Of a stretch of DNA of 48,888 nt, positions 36,419 through 44,198 are shown piece by piece. The stretch covers positions 1 through 48,888 of the forward strand of contig DVED01000068.1 in the NCBI GenBank assembly GCA_015295945.1, read 5' to 3'. This DNA is from Oscillatoriales cyanobacterium M59_W2019_021. Lineage in GTDB: Bacteria; Cyanobacteriota; Cyanobacteriia; Cyanobacteriales; Geitlerinemataceae. The notes under the pieces are model-generated. The model ran no database searches, had not been told where the DNA came from, and saw only the letters and a program-made list of their open reading frames with translations. The position numbers and the translations under genes are program-made. Numbering within the stretch: the first letter of the stretch is position 1; each line of letters starts with the position of its first letter.

Positions 36419-36622
36419 ATGAAAGTCAAATACTTCACGACCCTGGCGGCGGTAAGCCTGATGAGCCTGGGTTTGGCTGTGGGTTGCGCTAACCCCTGCG
36501 CTGCCGAGGATGCACCTGCGGAAACCCCGGCTGCGGCTCCGGATGCTTCTAAGGAAAATCCCTGTGCAGCGAAAGAAAATCCCTGCGCGGCTAAGGATGC
36601 ACCGGCTGAAGCGCCTAAATAA
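36419..36622 (+). CDS. Small Cys-containing lipoprotein with NPCAAK repeats
   Basis: 67 residues. MKVKYFTTLAAVSLMSLGLAVGC is a lipoprotein signal peptide with the Cys in the lipobox; the mature part is low-complexity, with NPCAAE once and ENPCAAK twice in tandem plus DAPAE twice. I recall similar NPCAAK-repeat proteins in cyanobacteria. Function unknown. Free Cys repeats could bind metal or form disulphides at the cell surface; this is inference. Confidence 0.8.
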   Translation: MKVKYFTTLAAVSLMSLGLAVGCANPCAAEDAPAETPAAAPDASKENPCAAKENPCAAKDAPAEAPK

Positions 36623-36668
36623 CTGAGGGAATGGGGGGAAAGAAACTGTAAGCTAATCTTTGGATAAA

Positions 36669-36714
36669 ACTAGACATTACTAGACATTTTGTCCCGGTAG
36701 CCAGGGGTTATAAT
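36669..36714 (+). promoter_or_regulatory. Promoter candidate with tandem ACTAGACATT and TATAAT
   Basis: ACTAGACATT is repeated exactly at 36669-36678 and 36679-36688, one helical turn apart. TATAAT follows at 36709-36714. The arrangement suggests a regulator binding direct repeats above a -10 box. No -35 hexamer is well spaced. Confidence 0.45.
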
Positions 36715-36719
36715 AGTCG

Positions 36720-37218
36720 ATAATGCGAAGATCAAGCGAAAAAACTAGGGCGCTTAGTACCCGTAACCAAGCTTTTAAGAGTAGCGCACCTGTAATCAGG
36801 CAGTCTGCGAAAACCACAAGACCTTAATGAAGCTGAAAATAATGGAATAAAGCAGCAAAGATTCTCAAAAAAACAGTTCTCATAGGGCAAGTTCTGTCCA
36901 TCTATATTAAAGTGGGCGGCTGAGCCAAATGTTGAAATCTTGTCTGAATTTCCCCAGACTTTTCAAATTCATTTGACCGTTTTCCCAACACCGGACTTGC
37001 ACTTCCAATTTGCGTGAGTCGCGAGTGCGGAAAGCCAAAAACCTTTCAGTTTGATTTCAACTGGATTTCAACAATTTAGCAAATCGATCGACCGCATCCT
37101 CTTGTAGGCGCGGTTATTTTTCTGTTATAGCTATAGAGCTACGAGCGGTTCGCCTCAGCTTGACACGCTCTCTGGGAAAAGAGGGGCGATCGCACACTAC
37201 TCAGCGGAAAATCGACCT
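36720..37218 (+). ncRNA. Non-coding region, possible RNA or long glyQ leader
   Basis: About 500 bases without a plausible gene between a strong -10 box and glyQ. Possible helices: GCGCT/AGCGC (36750-36788), CCTG/CAGG around 36789-36800, GCA/TGC just after. AGTTCT is repeated directly near 36876 and 36890. I compared it with tmRNA, RNase P RNA, SRP RNA, glycine riboswitch and cyanobacterial group I intron features and found no match. It may be a new small RNA, a 5' leader of glyQ, or neither. Confidence 0.25.
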
Positions 37219-38124
37219 GTGAATTTTCAATCGATTATTTTGACGTTACACCAATTCTGGAGCGATCGCGGCTGCACGATCGCCCAACCTTACGATCTCG
37301 AAAAAGGGGCGGGAACCATGAATCCCCATACCTTTTTGCGGGCGATCGGTCCGGAACCTTGGTCGGTCGCGTATGTCGAACCCTGTCGGCGTCCGACGGA
37401 CGGACGGTACGGAGAAAATCCCAATCGCTACCAACATTATTACCAATATCAAGTTCTGATCAAACCCTCTCCGAATAATATTCAAGATGTGTATCTCGAT
37501 TCGTTGAGAGCACTGGGAATTGCGATCGAAGATCGCGATATTCGGTTTGTAGAAGATAACTGGGAATCCCCCACGTTGGGCGCTTGGGGTGTGGGTTGGG
37601 AAGTGTGGCTCGACGGTATGGAAATTACCCAATTTACCTACTTCCAACAGTGCGGTGGCATCGATTGCAAACCCGTTTCCATCGAAATCACCTACGGTTT
37701 GGAACGGTTGGCAATGTATTTACAAGAAGTGGATGCCTTCCCAAAAATTCGCTGGACGGATGAAATTTCTTACGGCGACGTTCACTTGCAAGGCGAGATT
37801 GAACAGTGTACCTATAATTTTGAAGCCTCGACGCCGGATCTCCTGTTTACCTTATTTGGGTTGTACGAAAAAGAGGCGGAACAACTGACGCAAAAAGGGT
37901 TAGTTTTGCCCAGCTTGGATTACGTTCTCAAGTGTTCTCACACCTTCAATTTATTGGATGCGAGAGGCTTGATTTCGGTGACGGAACGGACGCGCTATAT
38001 CGCCCGCATTCGGAATTTAGCGCGGCGCGTGGCTCATCTGTATTTGGAGCAACGAGAAAAGCTGGGATTTCCATTAACTAAAAGTCTCGAAGCACGGCTG
38101 GCTGAAGTCAGTTCGGCTGAATAA
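37219..38124 (+). CDS. glyQ: Glycyl-tRNA synthetase alpha subunit
   Basis: Charges tRNA-Gly in the alpha2-beta2 form of the enzyme, 301 residues. Signatures: [60 protein letters not shown], and [14 protein letters not shown]. The start is GTG (VNFQSIIL), consistent with family members that begin NFQ. The catalytic alpha subunit is intact; glyS is not in this window, as is usual in cyanobacteria where the two genes are unlinked. The long non-coding stretch upstream may be its leader. Confidence 0.97.
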   Translation: MNFQSIILTLHQFWSDRGCTIAQPYDLEKGAGTMNPHTFLRAIGPEPWSVAYVEPCRRPTDGRYGENPNRYQHYYQYQVLIKPSPNNIQDVYLDSLRALGIAIEDRDIRFVEDNWESPTLGAWGVGWEVWLDGMEITQFTYFQQCGGIDCKPVSIEITYGLERLAMYLQEVDAFPKIRWTDEISYGDVHLQGEIEQCTYNFEASTPDLLFTLFGLYEKEAEQLTQKGLVLPSLDYVLKCSHTFNLLDARGLISVTERTRYIARIRNLARRVAHLYLEQREKLGFPLTKSLEARLAEVSSAE

Positions 38125-38212
38125 TTGACTAGGGGATAGCTCCCAAAAGATCGTCCTAAAAGATAAAACTAGGGTTCGTTCCTCAGTTAAACCCGTTTCG
38201 TTTGAAGGGTTC

Positions 38213-38617
38213 GTGACGTGGTATCCGAATGCAGGCGGACACTACGAACTTTACGATGGAATCATTGTTGAAATGCCAAAACCAACCGGGAAACATTCCC
38301 ACGTAACGGGTTTTCTAATTGAAGAATTAATTCTCACGATCGTGGGGATGGTTAAGCGAGGTATTTGGACGATTCCTAGAGAATCAATTGTGAAGTCAAA
38401 AAACGCTCGATCGGGCTACGAACCCGATATTATCGTCCTCGATCAAGAGGCGATCGCAGACGAACCTCGTTGGCAAAGCGAATCGATCGTTGAAAATGCC
38501 CGATCGGTCAAACTGATTGTGGAAGACGACAAAAACGAGGTTTTATATTACATTAAAAAGCTGAAGATACTCCAACTCAACAATCAGCCGTTATGGAAAC
38601 GATCGAAAATTTATTAG
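38213..38617 (+). pseudogene. Uma2-family protein, truncated at both ends
   Basis: The Uma2 core WYPNAGGHYELYDGIIVEMPKPTGKHSHVTGFL and SGYEPDIIVLDQEAIADEPRW is present. At SVKLIVE the family would continue VVSTNW..DDY and run for some 70 residues more; here the frame reads DDKNEVLYYIKKLK and stops. The typical start is also missing: the frame is open upstream (PVSFEGFVTWYP) with no ATG, so only a GTG at 38213 could begin it. The last 25 bases overlap the next gene. Probably inactive. Confidence 0.7.
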
Positions 38618-39072
38618 AACCGATTGCCAGTCAATTTCGCAGTTTGGGAATGCCGGAACCCATCGTCCATTGGGGACACCCTTTGATGATGAGTATTGTC
38701 ATTTTGGCAATGGGAACGGCGGCAGGAATTGCCGGTTGGCGCGGACGCACGGCAACCGATCCCGATGTCAAACAGAAAAATTTGGGCTCTCACCGCCAAA
38801 TTGCCCCTTTGATGTTTCTGTTTCTCGCATTGGGATATACCGGAGGCATTCTGTCGCTGGTGATGCAGCGCGAATCGATTTTCCAAAGTCCTCACTTTTG
38901 GACGGGTTCGATCGTTTTGATTTTGCTAACCGCGCAGGCACTTTTGTCTGTTAGCGGATTTTGGGGAGATCGCTCTTCTTTGCGTACCGTTCACGCTTAT
39001 GTGGGGAGTGCCACCCTCGTTCTGGCGATCGTTCACATGGTATTGGGATTTAAATTGGGTTTGTCAATTTAG
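38593..39072 (+). CDS. DUF4079 membrane protein
   Basis: 159 residues of the DUF4079 family, found in cyanobacteria and plastid-bearing plants. Four hydrophobic segments: HPLMMSIVILAMGTAAGIAGW, APLMFLFLALGYTGGILSLVM, SIVLILLTAQALLSVSGFW, and YVGSATLVLAIVHMVLGFKLG. His residues at HWGHP, SHRQ, HAYVG and VHMVLG resemble a heme-binding b561-like bundle, which is inference. It starts inside the end of the broken Uma2 gene. Function unknown. Confidence 0.85.
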   Translation: METIENLLEPIASQFRSLGMPEPIVHWGHPLMMSIVILAMGTAAGIAGWRGRTATDPDVKQKNLGSHRQIAPLMFLFLALGYTGGILSLVMQRESIFQSPHFWTGSIVLILLTAQALLSVSGFWGDRSSLRTVHAYVGSATLVLAIVHMVLGFKLGLSI

Positions 39073-39139
39073 AAAGACCTGAAAATTCCGCGATCGCACG
39101 GAGGTTAGGCTCGAGAAATCCGTCTAACTTAAAAGAAAC

Positions 39140-39229
39140 AGGACTTACGCAGCCGCGCTGCTCATGGGGGTGATGGTGCGTTGCGCTCCGCGCTTCACAC
39201 CCTACAGATGGAGGCGTTGCGTAAGTCCT
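39140..39229. mobile_element. 90-bp MITE-like element with 12-bp perfect inverted ends
   Basis: AGGACTTACGCA (39140-39151) and TGCGTAAGTCCT (39218-39229) are perfect reverse complements. The interior is GC-rich with hairpins and no ORF. Its size and ends match small non-autonomous elements common in cyanobacteria. It lies just upstream of the WD40-J gene and may separate it from its promoter. Confidence 0.7.
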
Positions 39230-39258
39230 AAGAAAGTTAGCCGATCGAGCCTAAGTTT

Positions 39259-41040
39259 ATGACATCCAAACAAGTAGCGAGTTCGGTGTTTATCGCCGGA
39301 GGTGGGGTAGCAGGTGCGGGTTTTTCTGCCACCGTGGGCGGTATGGGATTGGTGGGAGGGTTTGGCGGTATCGGGGTGGGGATGGCACCGGTTGCCGCAG
39401 CCGGAACGGTGGCGGGATCGGCGGTTTACGGGGCATTTCATGCGCTCTCCGAGGGAGATGCGACAGCAGTTGGGGCGATCGGTATCGGTGCAATTGGCGG
39501 TATGGGGGTGTCGGCAACCGTAGGCGGTATGGGATTGAGCGTCGGCGGTAGTGCCATCGGCATCGGTATGGGAACGATGGCGTTTGCGGGTGGGGTCGTT
39601 GGTTTGGGAATTTATGGGTTGTATCAGGCATTTGCTGGCGATGTCGGACGGGGAGCCGCAGAGGCGTTTGATCGCGCCGAAAGTCAAATTTTGGAACGGG
39701 AAGCTTACGCGACTGCCTATACTCAAGCGTTGATGGAGTTAGATCCATTGTGGCAAGAATTGGAGTGGGAATACAAGTTTTCGCGGCTAGAAGTTGAGGA
39801 TGAATTAGCCGAACTCAAGGCACAAATTTTGGGAGATCGGACGTCTCAATTCGCCACACCCACTTCTAACTCGACAACGAATATTCCCCATTCACCTCCC
39901 AAGGACGAGAAACAGTTAGCAGTCGGAGATAACCGGAATTGCGATTGGCAATGCGTGGGAATTTTGAAAGGTCATACGGCATCGGTGAATCAGTTGGCAA
40001 TGAGTGCCGACGGTCGAATTTTAGCTAGTGCTAGTAACGATCGCACGATTCGGTTGTGGAATGCGAAGGATGGAACGCCGATTTTTACCTTTTTTGGGAC
40101 GAAAGAGGTGAATACCGTAGCGATCAATCTCGATAATAACCTCTTAGTAGGCGGCGATTTCGAGGGGACGATTACCAGTTGGAATCTCGACAGCAAAACG
40201 TTAAGGAAAACGACGAGCAATCGATCGTTTTCTGGCATCCATGGAGGCATGGTTTTCGCGATCGACTTAAGTCCCACACAACGCACGAGCGTTAGCGGTA
40301 GTCGCGATGGTTCTATTAAGATTTGGGATCGAATTTGCGGAGATTTAAAACAGATTTTGAACGGTCATACCGATGCCGTGCGATCGGTCAAAATTAGCAA
40401 CAATGGAAAATTTTTGGTTAGCGGCAGTGTTGATGGAACCGCGCGCATTTGGTCTTTAGAACATTATAAACCGATCCGAATTTTGACGGGACATTCGGGG
40501 TGGGTGACTTCGGTCGATGTCAGTGCGGACGATCGAACGATCGCCAGTGGCAGTACCGATGGAACCGTTAAAATATGGGATGTACAAACGGGTGAATTGC
40601 GGCATACGTTAACCGGACATTCTTCGGCTGTTTTATCTGTCTCGATCGATCCAGGAAGCAATACGATCGCCTCTGCTAGCCGCAATGAGGTTAAAATTTG
40701 GAATCTACAAACGGGGGAATACATCCAGGATATTGCGGGAAATTATCCGGTGATTTTTGGCTCCGATGGCTATACTTTGGTGACAGGCGATAGGCAAAAT
40801 CGATTGCGAATTTGGCAGCAATCGAGTCAAACAAAGGTCAATAGCTCGGTTTTATTCGGTGAATGGTGGCAAATTTTAGGCGTCGATATTGATGCTTCCT
40901 GGGAAGAGGTAAAATTGATGTATCGCAGCCTCGCCAGATTGTACCATCCCGATCTCAATTCCTCTATGGAGGCGATCGGGAAAATGCAAGCGATTAACCA
41001 CGCCTATGAAGATTTTTTGAAAAGATCCGCGCGAGCCTAA
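39259..41040 (+). CDS. Gly-rich membrane segment / WD40 / J-domain protein
   Basis: 593 residues with an unusual order. Residues 1-140 are Gly/Ala-rich and hydrophobic with twice-repeated TVGGMGL and GIG motifs, like a glycine-zipper membrane region. A charged helical part (140-190) and Ser/Thr linker follow. Residues about 228-525 form a WD40 propeller with six or seven blades (HTASVNQLAMSADGRILASASNDRTIRLW, DGTVKIWDVQTGE). The end (about 535-593) is a J domain: EWWQILGVDIDASWEEVKLMYRSLARLYHPDLN, with the HPD motif. J domains recruit DnaK, so the protein may deliver clients bound by the propeller to Hsp70 at a membrane. ATG 39259 has no strong ribosome binding site. Confidence 0.88.
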   Translation: MTSKQVASSVFIAGGGVAGAGFSATVGGMGLVGGFGGIGVGMAPVAAAGTVAGSAVYGAFHALSEGDATAVGAIGIGAIGGMGVSATVGGMGLSVGGSAIGIGMGTMAFAGGVVGLGIYGLYQAFAGDVGRGAAEAFDRAESQILEREAYATAYTQALMELDPLWQELEWEYKFSRLEVEDELAELKAQILGDRTSQFATPTSNSTTNIPHSPPKDEKQLAVGDNRNCDWQCVGILKGHTASVNQLAMSADGRILASASNDRTIRLWNAKDGTPIFTFFGTKEVNTVAINLDNNLLVGGDFEGTITSWNLDSKTLRKTTSNRSFSGIHGGMVFAIDLSPTQRTSVSGSRDGSIKIWDRICGDLKQILNGHTDAVRSVKISNNGKFLVSGSVDGTARIWSLEHYKPIRILTGHSGWVTSVDVSADDRTIASGSTDGTVKIWDVQTGELRHTLTGHSSAVLSVSIDPGSNTIASASRNEVKIWNLQTGEYIQDIAGNYPVIFGSDGYTLVTGDRQNRLRIWQQSSQTKVNSSVLFGEWWQILGVDIDASWEEVKLMYRSLARLYHPDLNSSMEAIGKMQAINHAYEDFLKRSARA

Positions 41041-41081
41041 ATTTTAATATCGATTACCTAAATGTTGGCTACACAAACTTT

Positions 41082-41110
41082 CCCTCTACTCCCCCGGCTT
41101 CCCCGGCTCC
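41082..41110. repeat. CCCCGGCTT/CCCCGGCTC tandem units
   Basis: Three 9-mers of the C/G-rich repeat type lie in the convergent gap between the WD40-J gene and the gene ending at 41171. Confidence 0.6.
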
Positions 41111-41170
41111 CCCCGATCGAGAAAGCTCGGCATTTGTAGCAGTATGAAGTAAAAAACATATAACCCCGTC

Positions 41171-42853
41171 TCACAGCCAGCGTTCTAGGCGCAGGATTTG
41201 TCCGTCTTCGAGTTGTCGCACCGTTTGGGTGAGATCGATCCAGGGTTGGAGTTGATTGAGTTGAAAAGTGCGACTCATGACAACGTAAATTGAGGTGCGA
41301 TCGCCTCCAATTTGGGCGGAGACGACATCTTTCCAAGTTGGCGCACTCAACTCATCGATAACGTGCCATCGCCCTTCTTCAAAGCGCAAACGGCGGATAA
41401 AGGAATAGGGCGCGGGATCTTTTCCAGTAATTAACAACTTCTGGAGAATTTTCCGAATCAGATCCGGAAAAAATCGACCGCCTGTGAGCATGACGACGCG
41501 CAAGACCATCAGTTTCAACGGGGTCATTTGCGGTTGTTTCGCCCAGCCTAAATTGCCCCGCACGATCATTTCCTCGTGGTCGAGAGACACTTCGTAGTCG
41601 CCGACGAGATGACCCACAGCGGTTCTGAGCTTACCCCCTTGGTGGACGAGTAAGGAAAAGTGAGTATCGGACGCCACCAGCCGATCGCCCCGAAAAAGCT
41701 TGAAGACACCGCCTTTATTCGCCGCTAAATAAAGTTCGGTCACGGCAGGAGCGAGTTCGGCAGGGTTGGACTCGTCCAGTTTCGGAGGCAGGGTTTGGGG
41801 ACTGTTCTCGGGGGTATAGGGCTGGCTCACCGCCCGATCGATGGCGATTTTGGCGTCTTGGAGCCAGATTTGACCCAGGGGACGGGGCAACGGCGGCGGG
41901 CGATCGTCTACGAAGTCCCGCCACGCCAGAAAATAGTTCCAAGTATGGTGTCCGATGATGTGGTCGTCGGCGTAGCAGGGAGCGAGCCCCTTTGCCAGAC
42001 CTTTTAAGAATAAGTCGTTGACGCCCAAGGCTTTAGGCATCCAGCGCCCCACCAACTCGAAACCGTGGGGGAAAAAGTTATAGGTGTTGCGGCTGGCGTA
42101 TTCCCCGCCAAAGGAGCCGTCGGGATGGACGAACAAACTGGCAAATTCCACAGCTTTGACGATCGCCTCTTTCAAATTATCGTCCGATCGAGTACTAAGG
42201 CGATCGAGTTGCGCCAAACACCAAATCGTTAGGGTTTGATAGCCGGGATCGGCGCCTTCGTATTCGGGAAACCAGCCCTCGGGACTTTGCCAGCTTAACA
42301 GCTTCGACAACCGCCGCGCCTTAGCTCGCGACCATTTGGAGGTGTGCAGCAATTGTCCTACCAATTTCAAACACAGGACGATCAGCGCTTGATGGTTGGA
42401 CAGTCGCCCGCTTTCCTCGTGGTGTGCCAGCCAATCAGCACGACGCTCGAAAAATGCCAGGATTTCCGGGTTGTCCAGTTGCAGGAGTTGGTAACTTTCC
42501 ACGCAGGCGAGCAGGGAAAACGCCGCCGCTCCTGCCGCCCGTTCGTAGGGAAAGTAATCGTCGCAAGAGCCATCGCCATGGGCGCTGCGGGCGGCGTACA
42601 GAATGCCCGCTTCCACCCACTTAGGCAAAATCGGCTGTTGGTAAAAGGGGTTATCTGGCGCGTCGGTGGCGTATGCCAGCGCCAGGGGCCAAACGAACTC
42701 CTGGGACATTCCCGTGGGAAAGTCCACGATTTTGTAATGCCAGAAGTTGCGATCGAAACAGCCGTAAGTGGGACTGTGAGGGTTGCGATCGAGCAGAGTG
42801 AGAATTTTGGGAATCTGGGCGATCGCGATTTGGGCGAATGGCTCTTTACTCAT
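41171..42853 (-). CDS. Alpha/alpha-toroid protein, possible polysaccharide lyase-like
   Basis: 560 residues. The first 330 are helical repeats with aromatic clusters (FWHYKIVDFPTG, HGDGSCDDYFPYERAAGAAAFSL, SPEGWFPEYEGADPGYQTL, HPDGSFGGEYASRNTYNFFPHG) like (alpha/alpha)6 toroid enzymes such as polysaccharide lyases. The C-terminal 200 residues are beta-rich (GGKLRTAVGHLVGDYEVSLDHEE), as in heparinase II/III-type second domains. Family assignment is by shape only. Its ATG overlaps the stop of the upstream deacetylase by four bases (ATGA), so the two are translationally coupled and probably act on the same glycan. No signal peptide. Confidence 0.7.
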   Translation of the reverse strand: MSKEPFAQIAIAQIPKILTLLDRNPHSPTYGCFDRNFWHYKIVDFPTGMSQEFVWPLALAYATDAPDNPFYQQPILPKWVEAGILYAARSAHGDGSCDDYFPYERAAGAAAFSLLACVESYQLLQLDNPEILAFFERRADWLAHHEESGRLSNHQALIVLCLKLVGQLLHTSKWSRAKARRLSKLLSWQSPEGWFPEYEGADPGYQTLTIWCLAQLDRLSTRSDDNLKEAIVKAVEFASLFVHPDGSFGGEYASRNTYNFFPHGFELVGRWMPKALGVNDLFLKGLAKGLAPCYADDHIIGHHTWNYFLAWRDFVDDRPPPLPRPLGQIWLQDAKIAIDRAVSQPYTPENSPQTLPPKLDESNPAELAPAVTELYLAANKGGVFKLFRGDRLVASDTHFSLLVHQGGKLRTAVGHLVGDYEVSLDHEEMIVRGNLGWAKQPQMTPLKLMVLRVVMLTGGRFFPDLIRKILQKLLITGKDPAPYSFIRRLRFEEGRWHVIDELSAPTWKDVVSAQIGGDRTSIYVVMSRTFQLNQLQPWIDLTQTVRQLEDGQILRLERWL

Positions 42854-43761
42854 CCTTGCGATGGGTTGATTTTCGGCTTGCTCTCGCGAGCTTTCAGTTC
42901 CAGTAACTCCGGTACGGTGACAAAGCGATAGCCTTGTTTTTGCAGTTGACCGATAATTTGGGGCAGCGCTTCAACAGTTGCCGCGCGATTGCCGCCGCCG
43001 TCGTGCATCAAAACGATTGCCCCGGAATGGGCATCGCGGAGGACTCGCTCGGTCATTGCGGCTACAGTCGTGCGTGTATAGTCGCGGCTATCCACCGACC
43101 ACATTGCCACAAAGTAGTTTTGTCCGGTGGCATAGTTCACTAGTCCGTTGGTGAGATTTCCTCCCGGCGGACGGAACATCACCGTTTCTACACCCGTAAC
43201 TTCTTTGACTAAATTGGCGGTTTGACCGAGTTCTGCTGCCGCTGTTTGGGCGCTGACGTTGTGGTAGTGGTGGTTCCAGGTGTGATTGCCCACGGCGTGA
43301 CCCTCTTTGACCACTCGTTTGAGCGCCTCTTGGTGCGCGGCAATGTGACGCCCGATGACAAAAAATGTAGCTTTAATATCGAACTTTTTTAAAATATCCA
43401 GGACTTCAGGGGTATGCGTCCACGGACCGTCGTCGAAGGTCAGGGCAACGACTTTCTCGCCACTTTGGAGATCGATCTTTGGTAAGATTTGTCCCTGGAA
43501 TTGGGCGGGAATGGCACTATTGACAGAGATAGCTTCTTGGGCTTTAACCAATTGAGCATCGACGGTTTTAATTTGTCTGACCAGCGCGGCTTCCAGTTCC
43601 GGACGTACGGCGGTTATCTGTTGGGGGGTGGTGCGGGCTAAAAGTTTAGCTGGCAAGGGTCGAAACGCCAACAGTAAAGCGCTGAGGACGAACAAGGTGG
43701 CGAGGAAGGTAGCGCGTCGGCGAGGACGACGAGATTTACGACGAAAATAGAGAGTTGACAT
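42850..43761 (-). CDS. Polysaccharide deacetylase (NodB domain), membrane anchored
   Basis: Removes acetyl groups from an N-acetylated glycan such as peptidoglycan or exopolysaccharide. From ATG 43761 the protein has 303 residues: a basic N-terminus, an anchor helix (ATFLATLFVLSALLLAFRP), a spacer and the NodB domain. Metal and catalytic motifs are intact: VALTFDDGPWTHTPEVLDIL, GNHTWNHHYHN (His ligands), FRPPGG and IVLMHDGGG. A longer frame from 43869 adds 36 residues before the anchor. It is the first gene of a two-gene unit with the lyase-like gene. Confidence 0.92.
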   Translation of the reverse strand: MSTLYFRRKSRRPRRRATFLATLFVLSALLLAFRPLPAKLLARTTPQQITAVRPELEAALVRQIKTVDAQLVKAQEAISVNSAIPAQFQGQILPKIDLQSGEKVVALTFDDGPWTHTPEVLDILKKFDIKATFFVIGRHIAAHQEALKRVVKEGHAVGNHTWNHHYHNVSAQTAAAELGQTANLVKEVTGVETVMFRPPGGNLTNGLVNYATGQNYFVAMWSVDSRDYTRTTVAAMTERVLRDAHSGAIVLMHDGGGNRAATVEALPQIIGQLQKQGYRFVTVPELLELKARESKPKINPSQG

Positions 43762-43974
43762 AAAAATAGAGAACGAATCGATGCCAATTGATAAGGTAAC
43801 AGCAACCACATTGTACGGGGTTGATGCGGGTTGCATCTTGCTCCTCGATCGGGAAGATGTATTGTCCATCCCAGGTTAACCCGGCAGGCAAGCTTGAAGA
43901 ACGAGGGGAAGATGCAAGTTTATGGATAATTTAACCCGTTCTGAGGTTATTTTTGAGAAAATTTGAAATTTAAT

Positions 43975-44062
43975 AAGGCAGAAGGCAGAGGACAGACGGC
44001 CGAGGGCAGAAGGGCTTTACGAATAACCAATAACCAACCCCAAACCCCAAACCCCAAATTAC
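43975..44062. repeat. AAGGCAG tract and heptamer repeat (STRR)
   Basis: AGGCAGA-type units are followed by GAATAAC, CAATAAC, CAACCCC, AAACCCC twice, AAATTAC in register. The tract lies directly after the terminator of the DUF1311 gene. TTAACCCGTTCTGAGGTTA at 43931-43949 resembles the inverted repeat arm at 30970-30988. Confidence 0.75.
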
Positions 44063-44097
44063 AAATAAAAGAGCGTTCTTGGCATAGAGAACGCTCT
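44062..44097 (-). terminator. Rho-independent terminator of the DUF1311 gene
   Basis: A 10-bp perfect stem AGAGCGTTCT/AGAACGCTCT (44070-44079 and 44088-44097) with an 8-base loop. On the minus strand it is followed by TTTTATTTGT, as expected for transcription coming from the gene that ends at 44199. Confidence 0.85.
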
Positions 44098-44198
44098 GCA
44101 AAGTCGGTCTATTGTCTAGCTAGTGTAGCGGGTTTGGGTGGGGGCGATCGCCCGATCGAGACCCTCTATTTCCCTCGATGGCAACCGGGTGCGATCGC

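Noticed and set aside
44070-44097. Strong hairpin considered as tRNA or small RNA
   Set aside because: It is a simple 10-bp stem followed by T-rich sequence on the minus strand, so a terminator explains it; no tRNA arms were found.
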